This document shows positions 1 to 9,733 of a DNA stretch of 38,855 nt, one piece after another. The notes under the pieces are model-generated. The model saw only the letters and a program-made list of their open reading frames with translations, did no database searches and was not told where the DNA came from. Each line of letters begins with the position of its first letter. The stretch's first letter is position 1. Source of the DNA: Thermoplasmata archaeon (GTDB lineage: Archaea > Thermoplasmatota > Thermoplasmata > Lutacidiplasmatales > UBA184); assembly GCA_022750455.1 (NCBI GenBank), contig JAKIVR010000015.1, positions 1 through 38,855 of the forward strand. Direction: 5' to 3'. The translations under genes and the position numbers were made by a program.

Positions 1-1830
1 CAGAAGCGCCACATGATCCTCATCGGCGAGCCCGGGACCGGCAAGAGCATGCTCGCCCGCGCCATGGTCGACTTCCTCCCGAAGGAGCAGCAGCAGGACG
101 TCCTCGCCTACTCGAACCCCGACGATCCGAACGAGCCGAAGATCCGCGTCGTACCGGCCGGGAAGGGCAAGGAGATCGTGGCGGCCCAGAAGATCGAGGC
201 GGCCCAGAAGAAGGAGCAGCGGACGATCCTGATGGTGCTCATCGCGCTCGCCGTGATCGCGGTCGTGGTGTACATCACCTTCACGAGCCACGACCTCACG
301 GCGCTCCTCCTCGGCGTGTTCATCATCCTCCTCCTGTTCTTCATCTTCCGCGTCGGCACCGGCCGCCCGGAGGGCGGACCGAACGTCGCCAAGCTGCTCG
401 TGACCCACTCCGTCGACGACGGACCGGCGTTCATCGACGGGACCGGGGCCCACGCGGGGGCTCTCCTCGGCGATGTGAAGCATGATCCGTTCCAATCGGG
501 GGGGCTGGAGACGCCGCCTCATGAGCGGGTCGAGGTCGGTGCGATCCACAAGGCGAACGGCGGCGTCCTCTTCATCGATGAGATCAACCTGCTGAAGATC
601 GAGAGCCAGCACGCGCTCCTCACGGCCCTTCAGGAGAAGCGGTTCCCGATCATCGGCCAGTCCGAACGGTCGGCCGGCGCGATGGTCAAGACCGAACCGG
701 TCCCCTGCGACTTCGTCCTCGTCGCCGCCGGGAACGTCGACAGCATCCAGACGATGCACCCCGCGCTCCGCTCCCGGATCCGGGGGTACGGCTACGAGGT
801 CTACGTCAAGACGGCGATGCCCGACACCCCGGACAACCGCTGGAAGATCGTCCGGTTCGTCGCCCAGGAGGTCACCAAGGACCGCAAGATCCCCCACTTT
901 GAGATGCCGGCCGTGGTCGAGGTGGTCCGGGAGGCCCAGCGCCGCGCCGGCCGATCGGGCCAGCTGACCCTCCGCCTCCGGGAGCTGGGGGGCCTCGTCC
1001 GCGTCGCTGGGGACATCGCGAACACCGAGAAGGCGCCCCTGGTCACCGCGGACCACGTCGTGCGGGCGAAACGCGCGAGCCGCTCTCTCGAACAGCAGAT
1101 CGCCGACCGGTACATCGAGCGGCGCAAGGAGTACCGTTTCTTCTCCGTCGAGGGCGCCGCCGTCGGCATGGTCAACGGGCTCGCCGCCATCAACTCCCAG
1201 AGCGGGATGTCGGAGTACTCCGGGATCGTGCTCCCGATCGTTGCCGAGGTGACGCCGGCCCAGACCAAGGACGGCGGGGTCGTGGTCGCCACCGGCCGAC
1301 TCGGGGAGATCGCCCGGGAAGCGGTGCAGAACGTCAGCGCGCTCATCAAGAAATACACGGGCGAGGACGTCTCCCGCTACGACATCCACATCCAGTTCGT
1401 CGGCACCTCCGAAGGGGTGGAGGGCGACTCCGCCTCCGTGTCGATCGCGACCGCCGTGATCTCCGCCCTGGAAGGGGTCCCGGTCGACCAATCGGTCGCC
1501 ATGACGGGGTCCCTCTCGGTGCGCGGCCAGGTGCTGCCGGTCGGCGGTGTGACGGCGAAGGTCGAGGCCGCCGCCGATTCGGGCATCAAGCGCGTCCTGA
1601 TCCCCGAGGACAACATCTCCGACCTGGTGCTGGAGACGCGGTACATCGGAATGATCGAAGTGCTCCCCGTCGCGACGCTCCGGGACGTGCTCAAGTACGC
1701 CCTCGTGGGCCAGGGATCGAAGAAGGAGTCGCTATTGGAGCGCCTCGCCTCCATGGTGCATGCCACGAGCCGGACCGATTTGCCGACCGGCCCGAGCCCG
1801 ATCCCGCCGGCCGGGCCGGCGGGCTCGTGA
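1..1830 (+). CDS. lonB: Archaeal membrane-anchored ATP-dependent Lon protease (LonB), 5' end truncated by window edge
   Basis: Walker A GEPGTGKS, Walker [10 protein letters not shown], two TM segments inserted in the AAA domain, C-terminal Lon protease domain with [12 protein letters not shown] (catalytic Ser) and KVEAA (Lys). Frame is open to base 1 ([12 protein letters not shown]). Confidence 0.95.
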   Translation, partial: QKRHMILIGEPGTGKSMLARAMVDFLPKEQQQDVLAYSNPDDPNEPKIRVVPAGKGKEIVAAQKIEAAQKKEQRTILMVLIALAVIAVVVYITFTSHDLTALLLGVFIILLLFFIFRVGTGRPEGGPNVAKLLVTHSVDDGPAFIDGTGAHAGALLGDVKHDPFQSGGLETPPHERVEVGAIHKANGGVLFIDEINLLKIESQHALLTALQEKRFPIIGQSERSAGAMVKTEPVPCDFVLVAAGNVDSIQTMHPALRSRIRGYGYEVYVKTAMPDTPDNRWKIVRFVAQEVTKDRKIPHFEMPAVVEVVREAQRRAGRSGQLTLRLRELGGLVRVAGDIANTEKAPLVTADHVVRAKRASRSLEQQIADRYIERRKEYRFFSVEGAAVGMVNGLAAINSQSGMSEYSGIVLPIVAEVTPAQTKDGGVVVATGRLGEIAREAVQNVSALIKKYTGEDVSRYDIHIQFVGTSEGVEGDSASVSIATAVISALEGVPVDQSVAMTGSLSVRGQVLPVGGVTAKVEAAADSGIKRVLIPEDNISDLVLETRYIGMIEVLPVATLRDVLKYALVGQGSKKESLLERLASMVHATSRTDLPTGPSPIPPAGPAGS

Positions 1831-2069
1831 AGCCGTCGCCCCGCGTGATGGGGCACCGTCCCCTCGACGGGATGGTCATCGACAACCTCCACCTCGGCCC
1901 GGAGGAGGAGGAGGACAAGTTCGTGAACCGGCCGTGCTTCCAGTTCAATCCGAAGCTCTCTTCGAGCCAGGACGACGCGCACTGCACGCACTGCCGGATG
2001 TATCTGACCGCCCAGTGCCCGCATATCGATGAGTTCTTGGATGACGTCGAAGACTACGAGCCCGAATAG
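1827..2069 (+). CDS. Small Cys-containing conserved-hypothetical-like protein (80 aa)
   Basis: GTG start overlaps the LonB stop (GTGA); contains [12 protein letters not shown], a possible metal-binding motif; its 3' end overlaps the nadM start. Confidence 0.65.
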   Translation: MKPSPRVMGHRPLDGMVIDNLHLGPEEEEDKFVNRPCFQFNPKLSSSQDDAHCTHCRMYLTAQCPHIDEFLDDVEDYEPE

Positions 2070-2607
2070 GGTCGCACCCCGCCCCCGTGGACTGTACGTC
2101 GGGCGATTCCAGCCGTTCCACCTGGGACACCTCCGGGTCGTGGAACGCCTTCGCCGGGACCATCCCGAGGAGGGACTCCTCCTCGGCATCGGGAGCGCCC
2201 AGGAGTCCCACACCGCGGAGAATCCGTTCACGGCCGGCGAGCGGATGGAGATGATCGAGCGGGCGCTCGCGGCGGCGAAGGTCCCCGGAGTCGTCCCCGT
2301 GCCGATCCCGGACCTGAACCGCCACTCCCAGTGGGTGGCCTACGTCGTATCGATGCTCCCGACGTTCCAGCGCGTCTACACCAATTCATCCCTCACTCGC
2401 ACACTCTTCGAAGAGGCCGGCTTCGAGGTCCAGGCGATCCCGTTCGAAGACCGGGCCGAGCTCTCGGGAAAGCGCCTGCGGGCGGCGATGCGCACGGGGA
2501 AAAAGTGGCGTAACGCTGTTCCGCCGGCCGTCGGAGAGTATCTCGCATCGATTCACGGTGCCGAGCGGGTCCGAGGGCTCACCGTCAAGGACGATCCGCT
2601 CCAGTGA
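2041..2607 (+). CDS. nadM: Nicotinamide-nucleotide adenylyltransferase (archaeal NadM type)
   Basis: GLYVGRFQPFHLGHL nucleotidyltransferase motif, GIGSAQESHTAENPFTAGERMEMI, C-terminal ELSGKRLRAAMRTGKKW. ORF track starts at 2029; the in-frame ATG at 2041 is preferred. Confidence 0.9.
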   Translation: MTSKTTSPNRVAPRPRGLYVGRFQPFHLGHLRVVERLRRDHPEEGLLLGIGSAQESHTAENPFTAGERMEMIERALAAAKVPGVVPVPIPDLNRHSQWVAYVVSMLPTFQRVYTNSSLTRTLFEEAGFEVQAIPFEDRAELSGKRLRAAMRTGKKWRNAVPPAVGEYLASIHGAERVRGLTVKDDPLQ

Positions 2608-2869
2608 GCCCGTGCCCTCCGAGCGATGGCCGGGGCCCCCAACCCACCGTTTGGTTCGGGGCCGGGCGTTGGACCCCGGCAGACGGAAGGCAGATGAACG
2701 CGCGCCGTGAGGACGCCCCCCGTAGCTAGAGTTTCCCCGCGGTGGAACTCCGACGGTCGTTCGGGGTGGCGATCGGGAATCTCCCGGGGGACGTCCCCGG
2801 CGGTCGCGGCAGTATCTCGGCACCCACTCGCCGCCAGTGTTATGGCGGAGGCGCCTTCACCGCCCCAGC

Positions 2870-2942
2870 GCCACCGTAGCTCAGTTGGCAGAGCAGCTGA
2901 TTCGTAATCAGCAGGTCGAGGGTTCAAGTCCCTCCGGTGGCT
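2870..2942 (+). tRNA. tRNA-Thr (anticodon CGU)
   Basis: Full cloverleaf by eye: acceptor GCCACCG/CGGTGGC, D-arm GCTCAGTTGGCAGAGC, anticodon stem GCTGA/TCAGC with loop TTCGTAA (CGU), T-arm GAGGG-TTCAAGT-CCCTC, discriminator T, no encoded CCA. A TATA-like gttatggc lies about 30 nt upstream. Confidence 0.93.
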
Positions 2943-3100
2943 CTCTCGGGATTCCCCGGACGTCCCGAACGAGTTCTCCCTGGGTCCGGATCAACCCGGG
3001 GGGCCCTGAACTCGCCGTCCGCCGCCTCTCCCAGGTGAGGGTGACAAGGGTAGGAAGGATGGTATATCGATGTCCACAACGTTAACCAGAGGCAGTATCG

Positions 3101-3310
3101 ATGGACACGGTGACCGTCTCGCCAAAGTTCGAGGTAGTGATTCCGGAGCGAATCCGAGACGAGTTCCACATCCGGGCCGGCGACAAGATGGCCGTGATCG
3201 TAAAGCACGGCATCCTCCACTACGTCCCCATTCGACCGTTCGAACTCACCAAGGGCATGACCCCAGGGCTCGACACGAAGGACCTCCGGGACAAACACGA
3301 CCGCTTCTAG
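3101..3310 (+). CDS. vapB: AbrB/MazE-type antitoxin (VapB-like)
   Basis: MDTVTVSPKFEVVIPERIRDEFHIRAGDKMAVIV swapped-hairpin AbrB signature; immediately upstream of a PIN-domain gene. Confidence 0.85.
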   Translation: MDTVTVSPKFEVVIPERIRDEFHIRAGDKMAVIVKHGILHYVPIRPFELTKGMTPGLDTKDLRDKHDRF

Positions 3311-3322
3311 GTCGGGGCGACC

Positions 3323-3694
3323 ATGATTTCCATCGATAGCTACGGTTGGATCGAACGATTCGGCGGAGGCCCTAAACAAACCCAGTACAACCGCGTGATC
3401 GACACGGTCACCCCGAAGGAGATCGTGACCTCGGCGGTGATCTTGTACGAAGTGTACAAGAAGGCGAAATTAGCTCGAGGCGAGCGTGCCGCCCTCGAGG
3501 ACATCGCTGCGCTGGGGCACACTACGGTCGTGCCGGTCGACCACGAGATCGCGTTGACCGCCGCCGATTACAGCCAGGAGCACGGCCTCCACTTTTCGGA
3601 CGCCCTGATATATTCGACGGCCCGTCCCCAAAATGCGGAACTCTACACGAGCGATCCGGCCCTCCGCCATCTCCCGGGAGTTTGGTTCCTCTGA
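3323..3694 (+). CDS. vapC: PIN-domain ribonuclease toxin (VapC-like)
   Basis: N-terminal MISIDSYGWIE, central conserved E (VILYEVYK), C-terminal HFSDALIYSTAR...LYTSDPAL, consistent with PIN acidic residues; paired with the AbrB-type gene. Confidence 0.85.
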   Translation: MISIDSYGWIERFGGGPKQTQYNRVIDTVTPKEIVTSAVILYEVYKKAKLARGERAALEDIAALGHTTVVPVDHEIALTAADYSQEHGLHFSDALIYSTARPQNAELYTSDPALRHLPGVWFL

Positions 3695-3870
3695 ACGCAC
3701 AAGCGTGGCATCCACCGATTGCGAGTCCGACGGGTAGGACCTGGAACCTCCGGCTCGTTTCCGTCCCGCCGGCCGGAAGTCTTGTGTTCGGGTAGTAGGC
3801 TCGATGGTTCCGGACCCATGCCCAGCGTTCTCATATGAGACCTCGACCATTTCCGCCCGGAGGAGGACGG

Positions 3871-4926
3871 ATGCCCGATCGAGCCCCCACGGTCGCGGAC
3901 TCTCCCGATTCTCCCGGCGCCCAGATCGAATCGTTTCTCGTCCGCAAAGTTCGGGCGAAGCCCGGGCTTGGGTTCAGCGCCATCGTGGATGCGGCACAGG
4001 TCACCTGCCACGTCTCCCGGGCGACGGCGGCCCGCCACCTGTCGCGCCTCGTACGGTTTGGGGACGTCACGCTCTTACCGGATCGAACGTACGTTATCGG
4101 GGAATCCGCGACGCCGGGCCCGCGCCCGACCCTCGAGTTGAGGTGGGTCGAATCGAGGACGTTCATTCGCGCCGACGGCACCGCGTGGAGCTCCGTGGAC
4201 CAGGAGTACCGCGTCGCGTCAGGTACCTTACACCATTTCGACTTCTTTCGACCGAAGCCGCACCGACATATTCTATGGTGGAGCACCGCTCCGAGCCACG
4301 TCAGTCGGATCCCCGCCGGACCGGGGCACGGTCTCCAAGGGACGCATCGAGTCGAGTTCGACCCTCCCCTGAGCTCCCGGAACGCCACGTGGCAACGGAT
4401 GCATCTGGCGGAGGAGTTCCCGCGGCGATATCGGATGATGCAGGGACCCCTCGGCGCCTCGGCCGAAAGCACCGCCCCGGGCGAGGGCGCTCAAGAAGCC
4501 GATAACCTCGAGGTCCACTCCCAGCGGTCCAATTTCGCGCAGCGGTTCTCCTCGGATGCCCGGCTCCGTTTGCAGGTGGTGCTTCCGACGGGCTACCCGA
4601 TCGGGGCTGCGGAGTCCCGGATCGCATTCCCGACCCGACCGGACCGCATGGATCCCGCCGAGCAGCTTCGGGTCGATACCCTTAGCCAGGCCTCCCGACA
4701 CTTCGAAGGGCTCCGCCGCTCGGGTTCCACTCTCACCCTCTCGGTCCCGCGCCCCCGGCTGGACCGTCGGTACGAGATTCGATGGACGCTCCCTACCGCC
4801 GCTGGGAGGGACCGCTGGCTCGCCGACGACCAATCCCCCGAACTTCGCCGAGCCCCCCCGCTCCGGAGTCGTACGGGAGAACGTTCCCCAGTTCGGCGCC
4901 ACGGCGTGAGGTCCGGCACTGGCTGA
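3871..4926 (+). CDS. Putative winged-helix DNA-binding protein with uncharacterised C-terminal domain
   Basis: N-terminal wHTH-like AIVDAAQVTCHVSRATAARHLSRLVRFGDVTLLPDRTYVIGE; SD-like ggaggagg just upstream of ATG 3871 (ORF track starts at 3835). Confidence 0.6.
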   Translation: MPDRAPTVADSPDSPGAQIESFLVRKVRAKPGLGFSAIVDAAQVTCHVSRATAARHLSRLVRFGDVTLLPDRTYVIGESATPGPRPTLELRWVESRTFIRADGTAWSSVDQEYRVASGTLHHFDFFRPKPHRHILWWSTAPSHVSRIPAGPGHGLQGTHRVEFDPPLSSRNATWQRMHLAEEFPRRYRMMQGPLGASAESTAPGEGAQEADNLEVHSQRSNFAQRFSSDARLRLQVVLPTGYPIGAAESRIAFPTRPDRMDPAEQLRVDTLSQASRHFEGLRRSGSTLTLSVPRPRLDRRYEIRWTLPTAAGRDRWLADDQSPELRRAPPLRSRTGERSPVRRHGVRSGTG

Positions 4927-5106
4927 GCCCGACGGACCGTCGTCGCCGGGGACGGGTCTTATCGGAAAGCTGAGACCATCTCAGTGGCCTTAGTCTTGAA
5001 AGGCCGGAACTTCGGTCGCCCTCCCCGATTGTCGAGCCAGACCCGGCGATCGAGAAGATGCATGAGAGGTAGCACGCGTCAACGCGGGGAGCCGGGGGCG
5101 GCGATC

Positions 5107-8100
5107 ATGGGGGTTCCGTCTCGAGTTTCCCCGCAAAAGTACCGGGTGGGATTGGATCGGCCCCGGACGATTCATTGGGCACCGTTCGTGCTCTTCGCGA
5201 TCTTGGTCACCTCTCCGTTCCTCGCCTTGGTGGGTACCGCCACCGCCGTTCCCCCCCTCGCCCCGGGCGCCTCGTCGCCGATCACCCCGCCTGGCACTTC
5301 GGGCCTGATCCTGACCCCGACGACCGGTCCAGTGGGCAGCGTCGTAGCCGCCTCGGGAACGGGGTATCCAGCGAACTCCACGATCGCCTTTTCGTTCGAC
5401 GGTCAAACGGTCGCTTCCAACTGCACCGCCGACGAGAGCGGAAGCTTCCCCGGTACGAGTGGCACGCCGTGTGACCTGACGATCCCCGCGACGCCTGCGG
5501 GCACTGACGCCGTCACGGCCTTCGCTTGGAGCACTTCCGCGATCAACGTGGGAAACGAACCGTACGCTCTGGCGTATGATTCTGGCACCTCCCAGGTCCT
5601 TGTCGCCGACGAGGGCGACGACAATGTGACGGCGATCTGGGACTCCAATGGTTCGATTGCGGCGACCATCGGGGTGGGCGTGGAGCCGGATGGCCTGGCC
5701 TACGACCCGGACCAAGGAGAGGTGTTCGTCGCGGATCATAGTTCCGGCAACGTGACTGTGGTCAACGAGACGGATGACTCGGTGGTGGACACCATCGCGG
5801 TGGGGGCCCACCCGACCGGCGTGGCGTTCGACACCGCGCAAGACGAGCTGTTCGTGGCCAATACCCGCTCAGACAACGTGAGCGTGATCTCCGGAGCGAA
5901 CAACTCGGTGGTCACCTCGATCGGAGTGGGAGATGGTCCGGGGAGCGTGACCTATGACGCCGGGACCGACGATGTGTTCGTGGTCAACTCTGGGGACGAC
6001 AACGTGAGCGTGATCTCGGCCGTCACCGACCGTGTGGTCGCCAATGTCTCCGTGGGGGACTTCCCTCGATTCTCGGCCTATGACTCCCGCACGGGTCAGG
6101 TATTCGTCGTGAACTTGGGCGACGACACCGCCAGCGTCATCTCCGATACCACGGACACCGTCGTCGCCACGGTGCCCGCGGGAGACTTTCCGTATGGGAT
6201 CACCTATGACACCGGCACCGGAGAGATGTTCGTGGCGGATCAGGCGGCGGATGATGTCAGCATCATCTCGGATGCGACCAACTCCGTGGTCTCGACGCTT
6301 CCCGTTGGTTCCTCTCCGTGGGCGGCCGTCTACGACCCCGGGACCGGCCAGGTGTACGTGGCGAACATCGGCTCCAATAATGTGAGCGTGATCTCTCCGT
6401 CCAATGGGTCGTCCGGACCGTTCACCGTCATCTCTCTCGCCTCGTTGGTACGTGGAAGCGGCGTCAGCGACACACTCGTCACGGTCACAGGGACGGGTTT
6501 CGCGGCGAGCTCTCCTATCAATTTCACCTTTGGAGGGTCGGCCGTGGCCTCGAGCTGCTCCACGGATTCGACCGGAACGTTCCCCGGAATCTCCGGAACG
6601 CCCTGCTCCCTTCTCGTGCCAGTGTCGGCCGGGGGCGGGCATGCGATCCTCGCCTCGGATGGGACCAACCAGGCGACGGTGTCGTACTTCGTGACCAACG
6701 TGAGCATCTCCCAACCGAGCGGGACGGTCGGAACTGCGGTCGCGGTGAGCGGAATCGCGGACACCATGAACTCCGGGATCAACCTGACGTTCGAAGGCGC
6801 CGCCGTGCCGTCCATGTGTTCGACGGACGGCACGGGAGCGTTCCCCGGAACGAGCGGGACGCCTTGTATGATCGCCGTGCCGGCCGCCTCGGCAGGGCTC
6901 CACGATCTCGTGGCGTACGGCGGCTGGACCAACACCACCCCCATCGGCGTCGGACCGAGCCCGTACGGGATCGTCTACGATCCAGGGACCGGCGAGCTCT
7001 TCGTCGCGGACTCCCAGACCAGCAGCGTGAGCGTGATCTCCGAGCAGACGGACCTGGTGGTCGCCACGATCCCCGTGGGGAACACGCCCACGGGTCTCGC
7101 CTACGACCCAGGTCTCGGAGAGATCTTCGTCGCGAACGAGGTCGATGATACGGTCAGCGTGATCTCGGACACCAATGACTCGGTCGTCGCCACGATCCCC
7201 GTGGGACTGGACCCCCTCGAGGCGGCTTACGATCCCCAGAACGGGGAGGTGTTCGTGACGGACCTCCTCCAGGGGGCCGTGAGCGTGATTTCGGATTCGA
7301 ACAACACCGACTTTGCGACGGTGCCAGTGGGCAACGGATCCCAGGGGATCGCGTACGATCCGACCACGGGGCAAGTGTTCGTGGTGAACGACTACACCGA
7401 CAATGTGAGCGTGATCGCCGGCGGGAATGACACGGTGGTCGCGTCGATCAATGTGGCGGACCAACCGTCGTCCATCGCCTACGACCCGGACACCCGCGAG
7501 ATGTTCGTCGGATGCCGAGCGCCGGACCAGATCGACGTACTCTCTGATGTTTCCGACACTCAGGTCGCCAATGTGAGCGTCGGCAGCAATCCATATTCGA
7601 TGACCTACGACTCGAGCCTGCACGAGGTGCTGGTGGCCGACGAAGGCTCTAGCACCGTTACCGTGATCTCCGGCGCGAACGTCACGAATTTGACGACATT
7701 CGGGGTCGGAGCCAGTCCGGAGGGGATCGCATTCGACCCCGCGGTCGGGGAGGCATTCGTAACCAGTTCTCAACGGAGCGAAGTCGACGTCGTCTTCGAC
7801 CCAGTGGAGGGGACGGTGCCCTTCACCGTACTCCCCAGCGTCGCGTTGGGGGCGAGTGCAGATATTGGTCAGACCGTGACAGTCCAGGGAGCCGGGTACG
7901 GGTCTCTCGACTCGGTCCCCACTTTCACTCTGGGTACCGCCAACCTCACCTGCGTCAACGCCACGGTCGGTACGTGCGCGGCGGGGGTCGTCTCCACGGC
8001 CCAGAACGGCTCGTTCGACTCGGCGATCGTCATTCCGTCGGTCCCCTCCGACGGCTCGTACAACCTGACGGCGACGGATTCGCAAGGGAACTCCGCCACG

Positions 8101-9642
8101 ACGATGATCTCCGTCTTCTTCGACCCCACGCTCGGATCGGTCTCCGCGACGGCCCTATCGATCGATCTCGGACAGTCCACAACGTTCCAAGTGATGGCAG
8201 AGTCCGGCACCGGTTCGTACACCTACGCGTGGTCCGGACTTCCTTCGGGATGCAATAGCACGGTCCTCGCTTCGGTCCAATGCACACCGTCGCTCCCGGG
8301 GAACTTCTCGGTCTCCGTGCTGGTGACGGATTCGAACGGAGCCACCATCGCCGGCGGACCTCTGGCTGTCTCGGTCGATTCCGATGTCGTGGCCGCGACC
8401 CCGACAGCCAGCACGGGCTCGGGGACCGTCGATGCGGGCCAGAGCGTCGTCTTCACGACCTCGGCCAGCAACGGATCGGGAATCTACACCAGCTTCACCT
8501 GGACGGGCCTCCCCACGGGTTGCAACGGGGTCACGGCGTCCGTCACATGTTCCGGCGCGGACCTTCCCGCGGGGCAGTATTCGATCGCCGTCTCCGCCAC
8601 CGACTCGAACGGATTCACCTCCGTGCCAACCATCCCGATCAATTTCGCGGTGATCCGAGATCTGACCGTGACCACGCCCTCTGCAAGCCGACCCTCCGGC
8701 GATCTGGGGCAGTCCGTGACCTTCACCACGATCTCCAGCGAGGGATCCGGTGGCGCGATCTTCGCGTGGTCGGGCCTCCCCACGGGTTGCAGCTCCGTCG
8801 ACTCCGACTTGATCCAATGTGAGCTCAACACCCCCGGCTCGTTCTCGGTGCAAGTGCAGGCGACCGACTCGAACCAGTTCTCGGTGACGAGCGCCGTCCT
8901 TCCGTTCCAGGTCGACATCGACCCCACCGCCACGCTCACGGCCAATCGGACCATGTTCGATGTCGGGCAGACCGTGACTCTCTCGGCGACCGGGGCTTCG
9001 GGATCCGGAGTGTACACCTACTCTTGGCTAGGGCTTCCCAGCGGCTGCAGCGGCGCGACCGCCGTGCTGAACTGCACCCCCCCTGCCGCGGGGAATTTCT
9101 CGGCCGAGGTCAAGATCACGGATTCCGACGGAATGACGGCCGACTCGCCCATCGTGGCCTTGGTGGTCGCCGCAACGCTCACGGGAGTCATTGTGGCGAG
9201 TTCTGGCTCCCCCACGGTGGGTCAGAGCGTCACGCTCACCGCCAGCCCCAGCGGCGGAACCGGGCCGCTCAGCATCGCGTGGTTGTTCGGGGACGGCTCG
9301 AAAGGGAGCGGCGTGAGTGTGAACCATACCTACAGTTCTGGAGGATCCTACGTCGTCACGGTGTGGATCAATGACAGCCGGGGGGAATCCGTCGAGAAGA
9401 CCCTCGATCTCTCGGTCGGGGCGTCCAACACGCTGTTCGGCCTCGGCGCCGGCACCGCGGAGCTCGTGATCGTGGCGGCCGTGGTCGTGGTGGCCCTGGC
9501 AATCGTCGCCTCGGTGTTTCTCCTCCGTGGCCGCCGGCAGGCACCCCCGTCCAGCCCCGGGAGCGAGGAGAGTCCTTCCCCCAACGGACCAGATGAGGGA
9601 AATCCGACCACCGATCCCGCCCCGAACGCTTCGGACCAATGA
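5107..9642 (+). CDS. Giant secreted/membrane-anchored surface protein: Cys-paired modules, two YVTN beta-propellers, Ig-like repeats, PKD domain, C-terminal TM and acidic tail
   Basis: Hydrophobic N-terminal signal segment (HWAPFVLFAILVTSPFLALVG); 7+7 blades of the form VxVGxxPxGxAYDxxxxxxFVAxxxxxxVSVIS; PKD motif LFGDGSKGSGVSVNHTY; TM LVIVAAVVVVALAIVASVFLLRGRR. ORF track begins at 4984; ATG at 5107 judged more likely. Confidence 0.88.
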   Translation: MGVPSRVSPQKYRVGLDRPRTIHWAPFVLFAILVTSPFLALVGTATAVPPLAPGASSPITPPGTSGLILTPTTGPVGSVVAASGTGYPANSTIAFSFDGQTVASNCTADESGSFPGTSGTPCDLTIPATPAGTDAVTAFAWSTSAINVGNEPYALAYDSGTSQVLVADEGDDNVTAIWDSNGSIAATIGVGVEPDGLAYDPDQGEVFVADHSSGNVTVVNETDDSVVDTIAVGAHPTGVAFDTAQDELFVANTRSDNVSVISGANNSVVTSIGVGDGPGSVTYDAGTDDVFVVNSGDDNVSVISAVTDRVVANVSVGDFPRFSAYDSRTGQVFVVNLGDDTASVISDTTDTVVATVPAGDFPYGITYDTGTGEMFVADQAADDVSIISDATNSVVSTLPVGSSPWAAVYDPGTGQVYVANIGSNNVSVISPSNGSSGPFTVISLASLVRGSGVSDTLVTVTGTGFAASSPINFTFGGSAVASSCSTDSTGTFPGISGTPCSLLVPVSAGGGHAILASDGTNQATVSYFVTNVSISQPSGTVGTAVAVSGIADTMNSGINLTFEGAAVPSMCSTDGTGAFPGTSGTPCMIAVPAASAGLHDLVAYGGWTNTTPIGVGPSPYGIVYDPGTGELFVADSQTSSVSVISEQTDLVVATIPVGNTPTGLAYDPGLGEIFVANEVDDTVSVISDTNDSVVATIPVGLDPLEAAYDPQNGEVFVTDLLQGAVSVISDSNNTDFATVPVGNGSQGIAYDPTTGQVFVVNDYTDNVSVIAGGNDTVVASINVADQPSSIAYDPDTREMFVGCRAPDQIDVLSDVSDTQVANVSVGSNPYSMTYDSSLHEVLVADEGSSTVTVISGANVTNLTTFGVGASPEGIAFDPAVGEAFVTSSQRSEVDVVFDPVEGTVPFTVLPSVALGASADIGQTVTVQGAGYGSLDSVPTFTLGTANLTCVNATVGTCAAGVVSTAQNGSFDSAIVIPSVPSDGSYNLTATDSQGNSATTMISVFFDPTLGSVSATALSIDLGQSTTFQVMAESGTGSYTYAWSGLPSGCNSTVLASVQCTPSLPGNFSVSVLVTDSNGATIAGGPLAVSVDSDVVAATPTASTGSGTVDAGQSVVFTTSASNGSGIYTSFTWTGLPTGCNGVTASVTCSGADLPAGQYSIAVSATDSNGFTSVPTIPINFAVIRDLTVTTPSASRPSGDLGQSVTFTTISSEGSGGAIFAWSGLPTGCSSVDSDLIQCELNTPGSFSVQVQATDSNQFSVTSAVLPFQVDIDPTATLTANRTMFDVGQTVTLSATGASGSGVYTYSWLGLPSGCSGATAVLNCTPPAAGNFSAEVKITDSDGMTADSPIVALVVAATLTGVIVASSGSPTVGQSVTLTASPSGGTGPLSIAWLFGDGSKGSGVSVNHTYSSGGSYVVTVWINDSRGESVEKTLDLSVGASNTLFGLGAGTAELVIVAAVVVVALAIVASVFLLRGRRQAPPSSPGSEESPSPNGPDEGNPTTDPAPNASDQ
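5542..6396 (+). repeat. YVTN beta-propeller 1: seven ~41-aa blades (~122-bp coding repeats)
   Basis: Seven successive NVGNEPYALAYD / GVGVEPDGLAYD / AVGAHPTGVAFD / GVGDGPGSVTYD / SVGDFPRFSAYD / PAGDFPYGITYD / PVGSSPWAAVYD motifs. Confidence 0.85.
6942..7800 (+). repeat. YVTN beta-propeller 2: seven ~41-aa blades
   Basis: GVGPSPYGIVYD / PVGNTPTGLAYD / PVGLDPLEAAYD / PVGNGSQGIAYD / NVADQPSSIAYD / SVGSNPYSMTYD / GVGASPEGIAFD. Confidence 0.85.
8122..9171 (+). repeat. Four tandem Ig/PKD-like modules with GLPxGC-X8/9-C motif
   Basis: GLPSGCNSTVLASVQC, GLPTGCNGVTASVTC, GLPTGCSSVDSDLIQC, GLPSGCSGATAVLNC, each followed by V.(A/K)TDS(N/D). Confidence 0.75.
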
Positions 9643-9733
9643 TTTCCGCGACAGCCCTCCGGCCCGAGGTCGTCCGAAAACCGGATGAGCTTCGTGAAGC
9701 CACCGCATCTGGGACCGGCGGGACACGCCCTCC

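Noticed and set aside
2870-3694. tRNA-Thr as an integration site with the VapBC genes as a genomic island
   Set aside because: No repeat of the tRNA 3' end and no integrase found by eye downstream in the window; a computed repeat search would be needed.
5542-7800. Regularly spaced ~122-bp repeats (e.g. aacgtgagcgtgatctc) considered as CRISPR or satellite
   Set aside because: Period equals one YVTN blade, repeats are degenerate at codon third positions and in frame; this is coding repetition. No CRISPR array or cas gene seen in the window.
5869-8085. 738-aa minus-strand ORF opposite the first YVTN protein
   Set aside because: High-GC shadow ORF: Arg/His/Gly/Asp-rich, repetitive because it is antisense to the propeller repeats; no domain logic.
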